Positions 1-10,546 of a stretch of 64,000 bases of DNA are shown piece by piece. Source of the stretch: Miscanthus floridulus (Eukaryota > Streptophyta > Magnoliopsida > Poales > Poaceae); assembly GCF_019320115.1 (NCBI RefSeq), contig NC_089581.1:13301152-13365151 (forward strand). Direction: 5' to 3'. A program made the translations under genes and the position numbers. Within the stretch, counting starts at the first letter, position 1, and each line of letters opens with the position of its first letter. Below the pieces are notes generated by a model. The model was not told the origin of the DNA, searched no databases, and worked only from the letters and a program-made list of their open reading frames with translations.

Positions 1-24
1 CACTATAAAGAGTGTGATCACATA

Positions 25-260
25 TATGATCGATAGCCATACTATAAAGAGGGAGAATCTTTGGTTAAGTGGTTATCAAGTGCCGCTAGGTGAAATTATA
101 ATTGCATATGCATTAGGGACCTAGTGTGCTAACAATTAACCCTTAAAAAATACTTGAGAAAATGCTAACACATATGCACATGGGTTATACACATTGTGGT
201 TAGCAACTTGGAAGCAAGGGTGAAGTGTTTGAGAAGATAGAAAAAGAAAAGGAGGAGACT
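25..260 (+). repeat. LTR-like module, copy 1
   Basis: First of two diverged direct copies. The partner is at about 1115-1350, roughly 1.1 kb downstream. They share tracts such as 'ggttatcaagtgcc' and 'tagtgtgctaaca', with many substitutions and small indels between them. Direct copies this far apart could be two LTR parts or a tandem duplication, and the sequence does not decide between these. Confidence 0.55.
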
Positions 261-1114
261 GTCTAGGACCAGACCCTAGCTCTGCCAGGACAGGACCCTA
301 ACAGGCCGAGTCCGGTCATGCCCTGGGCAGAGGCCGAAGGGGCCAAGTGATGACCGGACCCAACGAGAAGTTGTGATTGGACCCTGTTCTCAGAGTCCAG
401 CTGTGCTGCTCTGTGTGCGGTGGTGACGTGGCAAGGACTGGACCCAGGTGCTGAGTCCAGTCAGGGTACACCGGACTCGGTCCGAAGCACTCGGGAGCTC
501 TCTGTTTGTTTCTAGATGCGATCGGACCCTGCTTGACTCGTTAGGACCGGACCTAACGCTGGTGCGTCCGGTCATGCCTCGGTGGCGCACGTCTATGAAC
601 GTTTGTGAGGACCGAGCCCTCAGCTGAGTCCAGTCATCAGGACCGGACTGAGTCCTGTCACATTTTAGTGCTCGGGGAGCTTACTATAAATGACCGGACC
701 CTGAGTGGCACCGAGTCCGGTCGCTGCTCAGGTGAGTCCGGTCATAATTCAAGTGTTCGCGCGACTGAGAGATGATCGTTGAGATCCTAACACGAGGGAT
801 TTAAAGGGGGACGTGTGGCATCCATCCGTGGACCAGACCCTGATGAGCGAATGAAAGCCCTAGTTTTCTTTTTTTAATTGATGAAACCTATTTGGAGTAA
901 TCCTTACATCTAAGTGTGTGGCTAGATAGGATGGTCCAATCCAAGTGGTGGAGCAAGATGAAGTCCATAGTGATGGTGATGGACATGTGATGATGATGAT
1001 CATGCTCCAAACTCGGAAAAGAAGAAAGAGAAAAATAAAATGGGCTCAAGGCAAAGATATATTTGTTAGGAGCATTTTATTTTACCGCTCAAGACACTTA
1101 GTGGATGTGAGTAG

Positions 1115-1350
1115 ATTTAGGATAGATAGCCATACTATCAAGAGAGGAGAATCTCAGTTAAAACGGTTATCAAGTGCCACCAGTTGAAGTGATTCATGCA
1201 TATGCATTAGGACTTAGTGTGCTAACATTTAACCCTTGAAAAATGCTTAGAAAAATACTAACACACGTGCACTATGGTGAGACACTTTGTTGTTGGCAAT
1301 TTAGGAACAAGGTTGAAGTGTTTAAGTTGTTAGAAAAATAAAAAGAAAAG
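1115..1350 (+). repeat. LTR-like module, copy 2
   Basis: Second copy of the module at 25-260. It runs to just before the hAT insertion at 1381, and its continuation (GGACTAGACCC words) resumes at 4177 on the other side of the hAT. Confidence 0.55.
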
Positions 1351-1372
1351 GAAGTCGTGGACCAGACCCTAT

Positions 1373-1380
1373 ATTGGTGT
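1373..1380. repeat. hAT target-site duplication, left copy
   Basis: ATTGGTGT, repeated exactly at 4169-4176 directly beside the other end of the element. Confidence 0.88.
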
Positions 1381-2304
1381 TCACTCTGGGCAAATTACCC
1401 GCTACCCATTACCCGAACCCGAAATACCCGGACCCGGACCCGAAAAACCCGAACCCGCAGTGCCCGATGTTTAGTTCGGATAGTGATTCCTATTACCCGA
1501 TTTTAATTTGGGTAATTCGGGTAATTACACCCGGTACCCGAACTATCCGCAATTTGAGTCAGAGCCCAATAGGCCAAACATCCCGCGCGGCCCAACCCAA
1601 CAGGCAACAGCGCAAGCGCAACCTCATATCCTCACCTCACTCCCTGTATCCTCCAAAACCTAGCCGCCAGCCCTCCAGACTCCAGTTCTCGCCTTCTCGG
1701 AGCGGTACCGAAGGGGCGCGTGTGGCGACGGCGTGACGCGGAGCGAAGTCGTCGTCGGCTCGTCGACGCCGCCCTTACTCCGTCGCCCACCTCTGCACCT
1801 CACTCCGACACACGACACCTCGCGTCCCCGCGCGTCGACCTCGTCGGAGACTGGACACTAGAGACTAGAGAGGGACACCAGCGCCTGGCTACTTGAAGAT
1901 TGAAGGACGGCTGCCACATCAGAATCCTCGTGCAATGTATGTATTCCCTAACCCCTATGGCCCTATTCCCCTTAGTTTTTTTTGAATCTGTGGGCTGTGG
2001 CTCTGTCTCTGCAAATTGCAATGTATGTACTATGTAGTGTAGATGAGTGGATCTGTTATTTGTCTATTTGATATGATATGTGGTTTTTGATAATATGGTG
2101 ATGCTGATCATATGGTGATTTTTTATATGATCTGTGATTTATTGTTAACAGAGGCAGTGAGGCACATGATTTAGTTGATTTGTTATGATCTGTTGATATG
2201 ATCTGTGATTTATGATGTGTTGTTATGATCTGTTGATATGATCTGTGATTTAGTTTGACTTATTGTCTTAGTGACTGATTATAGTGCTCTTTTTATTTCT
2301 GTAG

Positions 2305-3093
2305 ATGCCAGAACCAGAGGATAATATGGATTCAGTGGGCACTGGCAGTCAATTTGATAGTCAGCAGGCAATGGTAATGGTGCCAATGTCAGTAGTTGAA
2401 CAACCATCACTGGAGACCCAGGAGCAAGGCAAAACCGAAGGAACTAAAAAAGTGGTCATTGATGTGGATGAGAAGGAAACTGAAAAAACTCAGAGAAAGG
2501 AGTTGGCACCAAGGTCTGAGATGTGGCAACATTTTATCAAGATCAAGGACGATAAAGGACTTTTGAAGGCTGGAAGGTGCAAATATTGCCACCGTGACAT
2601 CAAGGCTGACACAAGGGGACATGGAACATCTGCATTGAAGAAACACTTTGGTACATGCAAACGCAATCCTCATGTTTTCAACAAGGACCCAAAGCAAGGC
2701 ACCTTGCAAGCATGTCGGGGGGAAGCCCCTACCACTTGGAGGTTTGATCAAGAAGCACTTAGAGAAGCCTTTGCTGAGATGGTAATAGAAGATGAGCAAC
2801 CCTTTTGTTTTGGTGAGAAGCCTGGCTTTAGGAAATTTATGTCCAAAGCATGTCCTCGATTCCAATTTCCATCTAGAAGAACTTGCACAAGGGACATTGT
2901 ACGTCATTACTTTGAAGAGAAAGCCAAACTGAAGAAGTTCTTCAAAGATTCTTGTCAGAGAGTGTGCCTCACAACAGATTGTTGGACTTCTCAGGTTCAA
3001 GATGGATATATGACTGTTACAGCAACTTTCATTGATGAAAACTGGACATTCTTGGTTGGTGGAAAGTCAATTCAAATAGGTTCCCAGTTTTGA
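2305..3093 (+). pseudogene. hAT transposase N-terminal part with BED zinc finger
   Basis: This is a 262-codon frame starting at an ATG right after an intron-like T-rich stretch ending in 'ctgtag'. Residues about 70-122 form a BED-type zinc finger: an aromatic WQHF start, CKYC, then HFGTC as the second metal-binding pair. The next part (to about residue 250) resembles the N-terminal half of plant RICESLEEPER/DAYSLEEPER-like transposases, with the TTDCWTS motif near residue 223. About 15 residues before the stop the frame leaves the family pattern, because an internal deletion has joined it out of frame to the C-terminal domain (see 3054-3330). It could at most encode a BED-domain DNA-binding protein without catalysis. 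Full-length relatives are around 650-700 residues. Confidence 0.8.
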
Positions 3094-3496
3094 GTCACAT
3101 GGCTCGTGATGTGCTTGCTATACCCATCACAACAGTAGCGTCAGAGTCCGCTTTTAGCACAGGTGGACGTATCTTGGATGACTTCCGTACCTCTCTTACT
3201 CCATTCATGCTAGAGGCTTTAGTATGCATGTAGGATTGGCTTCGAAGGCCTACTGTTGACATAAAGGAGAGTACGGAGGAATTGGCCATAATAGAAAAAG
3301 GTATCATATTTCCTTACTTGCTTGCATTTGTGTATTTACTGTATGCAATATGAAATATGTAACTGCGCCATGCATTTACAGAGTGGATAGAAGAATATGG
3401 CGGCAAAGGGAAAAAGAATGAGCAGCCTTCTGTCGGCACCTCCAAGTCACAAACACCAAGCAGCAACAATCAGGCCTCGACTCCCTCCAAAACTTA
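3054..3496 (+). pseudogene. hAT C-terminal dimerisation domain remnant and last exon
   Basis: In a different frame from the BED exon, 3056-3300 reads WWKVNSNRFPVLSHMARD, then ITTVASESAFSTGGR, the hallmark of the hATC dimerisation domain. An in-frame TAG sits at about 3231. A probable last exon after an intron (3381-3496) adds a short Gly/Lys/Ser-rich tail ending at TAA 3494-3496. The catalytic DDE region and most of the RNase-H-like fold, expected between the BED exon and this segment, are absent. Confidence 0.78.
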
Positions 3497-4168
3497 AAGG
3501 TATATATGTCAAGTATGAATGGAGTATTCAGTATTCTTTTGAAATATGCTGTGCACAGATTTCAACCATCAATTTTTATTGCAGAGTGCACTGAACTCTG
3601 AAAGCTACAACTGGATTACTGCCACTAGAGTATGGAGGAGTAGAGTCTGGACTTTGGACACTCGACAGTCACTTGCTCTTGTGTCAGTTGGGTGATGTGT
3701 TTCACTATTTTGTTTGAACTTCTGTTCTTGTGTGATGCGTTGGCAGGCAGCAGGCTTGAAGCCTTTAACCGTGTCTTTGTGACTGTGTCGTGGTTTGCAC
3801 TTGCATTGCATGTTGCATGTGCACAAGACTACTAAGCAAGTATCATGTATGTCAGGTCTGAGATGTGACTCTATGGCTATGCAACTATGCCTCTGTCTTA
3901 GTGTTTCACTGTTTGTGATTATCTGCGGTTGAAAACTTGAACTTATCAGTTATCAATTATTCTGCCCAGTTCAAATTCTATGCAAATTCTGTGATGTTTG
4001 CTGTGATTCTATAATTTCGGGTATATTGGGTATACCCGAACCCGAACCCGAAATTGCGGGTACTGTTTTTCCAGGGCTGTTATCGTGTAATACTGTTCAT
4101 TACCTGAATTTCCCAAAACCTGAACTACCCGACCCGAATTATTCGGGTAACCCGAACGCCCAGGGTTA
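3497..4168 (+). other. hAT 3' untranslated and subterminal region
   Basis: No coding signal. The last 150 bases carry clustered 'cccgaacccga' words mirroring those at the left end; such arrays are normally transposase binding sites in hAT elements. Confidence 0.55.
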
Positions 4169-4176
4169 ATTGGTGT
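4169..4176. repeat. hAT target-site duplication, right copy
   Basis: ATTGGTGT, identical to 1373-1380. Eight bases is the hAT signature length. Confidence 0.88.
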
Positions 4177-4890
4177 GGACTAGACCCTGAAGAGGGTGAG
4201 TCCAGCTCTAACCAATCAGAGCTACACGGTCTTATGAGCTACGGCCTGGAGGCATCAGACTCAGGCGTGGTGCGCCATCGGACCCCCCCCTTGCTTGGTC
4301 CGGTTTTGGCACGATGTGAAGCATAGCGCTGAGCGGATCGGCGCTAGACAACGTCGAACGCAGGTTTGTGGGCTTTGGACCACTATGACATGCCGGTCTA
4401 GCCCAGTAGTGCATTACAGCGGCACGGTGCTGGTGTGGGAGACCGCGAACGCGTGGCTCAAACTCAAGCGGGTGCGCTCCGGACTCAGTCCTCCGTGGGT
4501 TCGAGTGTTGGACGATGGAAGCCGTGGTTCGGGGGCACGCGTGTGTGTGTCTACAGACCGTGCGGTGTCGCCTCCTCGGACCATCTGGCATGGGTCCGCT
4601 TCCTCACGGGTCTGCAGCGACTGTGCACGCCTAGGCTCTGGACCCAGGGCGTTGCGACTCAGGACCGCAGAGTCGAGGGTCCGAAGTAGCGACGCGTGAA
4701 GCAAAGGGCGACATGGCGATTCGCGTAAGGCGCAGGCGAGACAGTACCGTGGTGGAGGGTCCAGAAGCCGGGTCCAGACCTAGTCCGGAGGAATTTTCCT
4801 TCCTAGAGCCTCTCTGTTAGCATCCGGACCCGATGGAAATGGATCCGGACCTGGGTCCAGTTGTAAAAGTGTAATTAAGCTTTAATTATG
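4177..4890 (+). mobile_element. Copia-type LTR/UTR fragment, right of the hAT insertion
   Basis: Direct continuation of the sequence interrupted at 1372. It is GC-rich with GGACC, GTCCGG and GACTCAG words and no family-supported coding frame. Long frames on both strands at 4295-4704 look like by-products of high GC with few stops. Confidence 0.45.
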
Positions 4891-4894
4891 GGTT

Positions 4895-6570
4895 TGTTGA
4901 TAATAACCTCATAATTAGAGAACTAATGGGATGAGAATTTATATTCGAGGATGCTACACGAAACGGAGGAACCCCCAACTACAATATAGATGACTTCAAA
5001 CTTAAAGGAGGTTTAAATTCTTTTATATATTAAATTTAAGTATAGAAAAAGCCGTACTATAAAGGGGGCACAATGCTTAAGCTAATCTATGCTACCAAGT
5101 GCTCAAACAACCACATACATCATCAGATTCACAGCCAAGACAGTCTACACTTTAATATTATCCTTACTGTCTTGCGGGGTGCGAGCTCCAACTCACCCAA
5201 CCCCTTGGGTGCGGGCTCCGGTTCGCCCGACCCCTTGGGTGTGGGCTCCGATTCGCTCGACCCCTTGGGTGCGGGCTTCGATTCGTCCGACTCTTTGGTT
5301 GCGAGCTCCGTCTCATCCGACCCCAAGGTCGTGGGCTCCATCTCGCCCGACCCTAAGGTCGCGGGCTCCGTCTCGCTCGACCCTTTGGTCGCAGGCTCTG
5401 TCTCACTCGACCCCAAGGTCGCGGGCTCCGTATCGCCCAACCCCAAGGTCACGGGCTCTGGCTCGCCCGACCCTAAGGTCGCGGGCTCTGGTTCGCCTGA
5501 CCCTTTGGTCGTAGGCTCTGGCTCGCCCGACCCTTTGGTGGTGGCCTTGTCTCGCCCGACCTCAAGGCCGCAGACCTTGTCTCGCCTGACCCTTTGGTTG
5601 CGGGCTCCGGCTCGTCCGACCCTTTGGTGGCGGTCTCGTCTCGCCCGACCTCAAGGCCGCAGACCTCGTCCCGTCCAACCTCTTGGGTGCAATGTCTGTT
5701 GGGGGCTGGGGGTATATATACCTTTTCTTTTTCTTCCTAACGGCTATCTGTGATTTAAGTGACCATTGGGGCCTGGGGGTATATATATCTTTTCCTTTCT
5801 TTTCCAACAACAACGAACCAACCTGCTCCCTTCTTCCTCACTTCAACACACTCAAAATAGAGCAGGAGCTCTCTCTCTCACTCACTCCATTGTTGACCTC
5901 AAGCCCCCAAGCAAATTTATTGATTTTTCCATTAATCCTTGAGGGATAAGGGTTCAAAACTTGATAAGAGAGCATCTCCATTGATTTCAAACTGTAAAGA
6001 GCACTTGGCTCACGTTTTGGCTGGCAGTTATGTTTGTTACTCTTGGAGCTTGGCTCCTAGCCGGCTAGAGCGTCGCCCGATGAGCTTGCCAACTTATGTG
6101 GTAGCCTCAGGAGGTTTGTAACCACCTCTTGCAGCAAGTAAAATCACCCCTCATCTCAAGAGTTCACTCTCTTGACTTGAGAACAATGTAGGGTTGTAAA
6201 TCCCTAAGCCTTAGTGGTATACCTCAACAATGTGGACTTAGGCAAGCCTTGGTGGCGAGTGGAATCACGGGATAAATCCTTATGTCATCCTGTGCTTGTG
6301 TTGCTACACTTGTGTTCTTATTGTTGTTGAGGTGATTTCTAGGATTAAGGCCGATCTACTTGTGTGTGGTGTTCCCACCACCTTCAGCTATCGATCTATG
6401 ATCTACCACCCTATAGGAAGCTAAGAAATTTATCCGATCTAAATTTTGTTGGGTAGATTTTGAACTGTGAACTAATCTCTTCTGCAAGTGCGGCAGTGCC
6501 GCTGGTGAATTTGACTTCGGTTTGAGTTGAATTGTTACAGGCCTATTCACCACTCCTCTAAGCGTACCAG
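4895..6570 (+). repeat. Copia-1 5' LTR (boundaries approximate)
   Basis: This is the non-coding stretch before the primer-binding site. It contains the GCCGTACTATAAAGGGGG word (5050-5067) that is also present about 260 bp into the LTR of Copia-2. It also has a 30-bp minisatellite (5182-5550) and two TATA-like 'gggggtatatata' words near 5707 and 5774 that may mark the retroelement promoter. Neither terminal dinucleotide can be confirmed because no second LTR copy is present. Confidence 0.5.
5182..5550 (+). repeat. 30-bp minisatellite, about 12 units
   Basis: Tandem units of 30 bp follow the pattern gggctcc-g-tctcgcccgaccc-(c/t)aaggtcgc with variants, continuing in decayed form to about 5690. 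Because 30 is a multiple of three and the unit lacks stops in several frames, it produces long frames on both strands (Gly-Ser-Pro-Asp decapeptide repeats on plus, Glu-Pro-Ala-Thr repeats on minus). I do not take these as proteins. Confidence 0.85.
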
Positions 6571-6582
6571 AGATCCTATAAG

Positions 6583-6595
6583 TGGTATCAGAGCC
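6583..6595 (+). other. Copia-1 primer-binding site (initiator Met tRNA)
   Basis: TGGTATCAGAGCC is the standard plant copia primer site complementary to the 3' end of initiator Met tRNA. It lies just inside the LTR and 34 bases before the first gag ATG. Confidence 0.88.
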
Positions 6596-6628
6596 ATGTT
6601 ACCTCATGTGCGCTTCACCGCATGAGGT

Positions 6629-9600
6629 ATGGAGCTCGGGGGAGGATCTGGTGTCGTGAAGCCCATCAACATCAATCCAGAGGATGTTGGGCTACAATTC
6701 ACTGACAGTAGTGAGCTTAGCGCCTCTACAGCGAGCAACTCCATGCTCCCGCAGCTGGAGGCAACCGATGCCGAAAAAGCTCAAAATGAAGAAGAAAGAA
6801 GAAGAAAAAGAGCAGCTAGAAAAGAGAAAAGAGAAGCAAGAGAGAAAAAGAAGAAGGAGCAACAGCGGTTAGAAGAGAAGAAAGCAAGAAAAGAAGAAAA
6901 AAGAATCAAAAGAGAAGCTAGAAGAAAAAGAAGAGAAGCAAGAAAGAAGAAGGAACAAGAAGCAAAAGCCTCCAATGCATCTTCAAGTGAGCTATCTAGC
7001 AGCTCCAAAGATGGCGATGATGATGAGTCCTACCGAGTGCATAGCAAGAAGAATAAGAAATGAAAGGGCAAGAAGAATGATGACATCAAATATGCCACCA
7101 TATCCTTTAACTATTCTTCTATGTCTATGACTAACCATGATCGTAAGTCTTTCATCAATGTGCCCATGGGCAAGTTACCTTATTTCAATGGGACTAACTT
7201 TGCCAAGTGGAAGCACTTGATGAGAGCCTATCTTATAGGTCTTCATCCTGGCATTTGGGAGGTTGTTTACAATGGATTTGAGCCACCGGTTGATCCTAAG
7301 AATCCAACACTAGAAGAGATGAGAATCATTCACCTAAATGGTCAAGCCACAAGTGTGGTGCTTAGTGCATTGGATGGTGATGAGTACAATAGAGTGATTA
7401 GAGCTGATGTTGCCAAGCAAGTATAGGACACTTTGCACCTAGCACATGAAGGGGTTGACAAAGTGAGAAAGGCAAGAATTGACTTGTTGATGTCAAAACT
7501 CAACCGGTTTGTAATCTTGGATGGATAGGGGCCACAAGAGATGTTTGATCGATTGATGACAATGGTGGGCAAGATTAGAGGCTATGGTTGTGATGAGCTA
7601 GATGATCATAAAGTTGTCAAGATTATGTTGGAAGCTTATTCACTTAGAAATGAGACCGTAGTCACTCTAATTAGAGACAAGAAGAAGCTTGAGTATTTCA
7701 CATCAAATGATGTACTTGAGAGGATCTTGACCTTTGATATGTAAAGAGAAAAAGCAAATGAGAGGAAGAAGCTTAGAGAATTGCAAGCAAAGCTAGAAGA
7801 CATCAAGATCAACAAGGATGTAGCTCTCAAGGCCAACAAATCAAGCATGCAAGGCTCTACTAGCAAGACAGGGCTAGCTCTACAATTTTAAGGGCTCTTG
7901 GGCAAGCAAGGTGATAAGGGTCCATCGATCTATTTTCTTAATATAAAGATTATTATATATAGTTCAAATAATAAAAGTTAATTTGTAGCATTTAGTTTGT
8001 AAAAGATGATGATAGTACAACAACAAAATTAAAAGAACAATAACTATTATGATTACTTCAGATAAAAATATAATGCTTCACTGCCTTGTAAAAAGCCGTC
8101 TTTAGGTATTTCTTGATGCAAAATCTTCAAGAACAACATAGAGATCGATGTGGTCCAAAACATTCTTCTCAATATTTTACTTTTCTGAGCGTCCGACAAA
8201 TGCTTCATAGGCAACATATAATGTATCTAAATAAATAGATTGAATTAGAACTTTATAACCCTACATCTATACGGGTAAAGTGCATACACAAATCAATTAA
8301 AGGAATAAGAAAAAATAGGCTTCAATACGGTGATGACCCTAGCGCTAGCTTTCAACGATCCAAGTAAAAAATTAGAAATTGAAAAATACTAATCGGTCAT
8401 GGGTTGGCGTGTTGGGGTTGCTTACTATGATCGCATCTGCTGTTCATTGTCCTTGCATGCAGTTGCAGCTAACGCCGTCGTGGCACCACGCCACCGGTAT
8501 GCGGTGCGCCAGCGAGTCGGTGACTAGTCTCGGGTGAGTCGGTGTCTCCTCACGAGAATAGCGCGTTCACGTTGATGAGCTAGAATAGGAAGCTCCGGCA
8601 CCGGTGGAAAATGAAATGCTATCTCCTCGCTTGATCCGTGGCCTACGCGGTAGAATAGGATAGGTAGGGTATGGCATGGCCTGATGTTTGTTAGGATTTG
8701 GAAGGCTTATGCCAAACAATAGGAAATTATATTTTTTTGTGAGCAGAAATAGGAAATTATATCTACTAATTATCTATATGCTCTTGGCCCCCCTATCTTT
8801 ATGGGCCCTCGGCGGTCGCACAGGCTGCCCCCCCTAGAGCCGGGTTTGGTCCAAGACCAACAAGCAAGCTTCAACTAGCAAGTCCAAAGCAAGCAATCAA
8901 GTTCAAGAAAGAGTAGAGACTACCTCATCCTCTAGTGAGAGTGAACATGATGATGACTAATACGAGAAAGTGGATGATGATGCTCTCTTTATGAGGAGGT
9001 ATCACAAGGGGCTAAACAAGTAAGGCTACAAGATAGTGAAGAGAAGCTTCCCAAACAAGAAAAAGAGGACATGCAACAATTGTGGAAGCACCGATCACTT
9101 TATTGCCAAGTGTCCATATGAGATCAAGGACAACAAACACAAGAAGGACAAGAAAGAGGAGAAGGCCGACCATAGAAAGAGCAAGAAGTACATGGGAGAG
9201 GCTCATATTGGGCATGAATGGGACTCAACTAAAGAAAGCTCATGTGAAAAAGATGAGAAAGTTGCAACTATTGCTATCCATGAGCCATCTTCTTCACCAA
9301 GACTCTTCACCAACATGTCCGATGATGATTACTACTCTCCTCACATTTGTCTCATGGCAAAGGGTGAGAAGATAAAATCTAAATACAAGGCCAAAGCTCC
9401 TCCGCCTCCACCTCCTAGTGATATCTTTAGTAGTGATCTTAGTGATAGCCCTAGTGATGATGACTCTAGTGATGAAGAAATAATCATGATAACTAAAAGT
9501 TTGGATAGAAAGACTAAATTATTCATCACTAAGCTAATGGAGGACTTAGAGAGTGTCCAAGCCAAGCTAGAATCTAGAGAGGAAACTCTTATCCAACAAG

Positions 9601-10546
9601 AGGATCTCTACATTGCTAGCAAGGAAGCTCTTGTATTAGAGAGAAGTAAGGTGGAATCCTTGCGTAAGACCTTGGCCAAAGAACAAGGGGACCATGTTAT
9701 CACAAAGAAAGAAAATATTTCTCTCAAGAAAAAGTATTATGACTTAGATGAAAAGCACAAAGAACTTGAGCTGCAATATAACATTCTTTAGGATAGCAAC
9801 TCACATCCCTCTAAAGCAAAGGATGCCTCTACTACCTCCACTAGTCAAGGTAGTGAAAAATATTATAATATTGATTTGAATGCTTATTCCACTAATCTTG
9901 AAAACATGGAGGCAACAAGAAAAAAATTGCTAGACTCAATGAGATCATTGGCAAGGGTTGCTTGAGTGGTAAGGCTCAAGTAAGTGACAAGAAGGCAAAT
10001 AATTCAAAAGTGCCTCAATTCAAGCAAGGGAGATACCCTTCAATCAAGCATGGGCTTGGGCACACTGCAGGAGCCAAGACAAATGGAAGAAAGATCATAA
10101 ATGACTATGAATGTGTCAAGTTTGAGAGGAAGGAAAGAGTTGGTATAGATCAACCTGTACAGACAGCGACAGTGCCGCAGTGAAGGCTAGTTGTGCCACT
10201 CCTCGCAAAATGGAAAGGCTACCAACTCTACTTCTGATTAAACTAAGCCTAAGAAGAAGGTGTTCTAGTAGAAATAGGTTCAGCAGAAGCCAAAGAAATT
10301 AGTGTGGGGCACTATGAATAAGTATGCCTATCAACCAAAGACTTATGCACCTCGACAAAGCTTGACTTCATGTTTTATTTTGAGGAACAACAGCAGTGGA
10401 AAAGTGGTTGCCAAATATGTTGGAAAGAAAGCCAACACATATAGGAACACTTCTATTTGAGTTCCTAAATTTCTTGTGACTAACATGTAAGGCCCCAAGT
10501 CAAATTGGGGACCTAAATCAAGCAACTAAATATGTTTTGCAGGCAT
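6629..10546 (+). pseudogene. Copia-1 gag, disrupted
   Basis: The first 144 codons encode a very Lys/Glu/Arg-rich segment (6775-6975) likely to be one long charged helix. After TGA 7061 the same frame continues into a UBN2-type copia Gag core (PYFNGTNFAKWKHLM near 7180; to about 7740), broken by TAG about 7423, TAG about 7526 and TAA 7742. A foreign segment of about 930 bp interrupts it at 7912-8845. The frame then resumes with the zinc knuckle CNNCGSTDHFIAKC (about 9072-9113) and a coiled-coil tail (9480-9790). The remainder to 10546 is Lys/Ser-rich and degenerate. Gag would form the virus-like particle and bind RNA; this copy cannot make it. Confidence 0.8.
7912..8845. mobile_element. Unclassified insertion inside Copia-1 gag
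   Basis: The gag reading frame and its Lys-rich style stop at about 7910 and resume at about 8846. The DNA between is AT-rich, non-coding on the left and GC-rich on the right, ending in 'ccccctagagccgg'. I find no convincing inverted repeats or target duplication, so the class (MITE, solo fragment or captured DNA) is open. Edges are accurate to about 10 bases. Confidence 0.5.

Larger units (their letters stand above)
1..1372 (+). mobile_element. Copia-type LTR/UTR fragment, left of the hAT insertion
   Basis: No sustained reading frame is present. The stretch holds two related modules (about 25-260 and 1115-1350) that share the order 'gatagccatactat', 'gagaatct', 'ggttatcaagtgcc', 'gcatatgcattag', 'tagtgtgctaaca'. 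Each is followed by a GC-rich stretch full of GGACCGGAC / GTCCGGTC-type words (270-830). The same CC(A/G)TACTAT(A/C/G)AAG word sits in the LTR of the copia element at 22893, so I read this as LTR or untranslated sequence of a related copia family. No clean TG...CA boundary is visible and the left end lies outside the window. Confidence 0.5.
1381..4168 (+). mobile_element. hAT (Ac-type) DNA transposon, internally deleted
   Basis: The element is bounded by an 8-bp direct target duplication, ATTGGTGT, at 1373-1380 and 4169-4176, which is the length hAT transposases make. Removing it rejoins the surrounding GGACC-rich LTR sequence. The ends are imperfect inverted repeats: left TCACTCTGGGC, right (reverse complement) TAACCCTGGGC. 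Both subterminal zones are crowded with ACCCGAACCCG-type words (1395-1460, 1500-1550 and 4015-4155). Inside are a BED zinc-finger exon and an hAT C-terminal dimerisation segment with the catalytic middle missing, so this copy cannot make a full transposase. Confidence 0.88.

Noticed and set aside
4232..4704. Overlapping plus and minus frames of 80-134 codons
   Set aside because: High GC with few stops in LTR/UTR-type DNA; no similarity pattern or codon bias.
5182..5550. CRISPR-like array of 30-bp repeats
   Set aside because: Units are contiguous with no unique spacers, and the context is a plant retrotransposon LTR.
5073..5813. Long open frames with Gly-Ser-Pro-Asp (plus) and Glu-Pro-Ala-Thr (minus) decapeptide repeats
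   Set aside because: They arise from the 30-bp minisatellite, whose unit length is a multiple of three and lacks stops; several frames are open at once.
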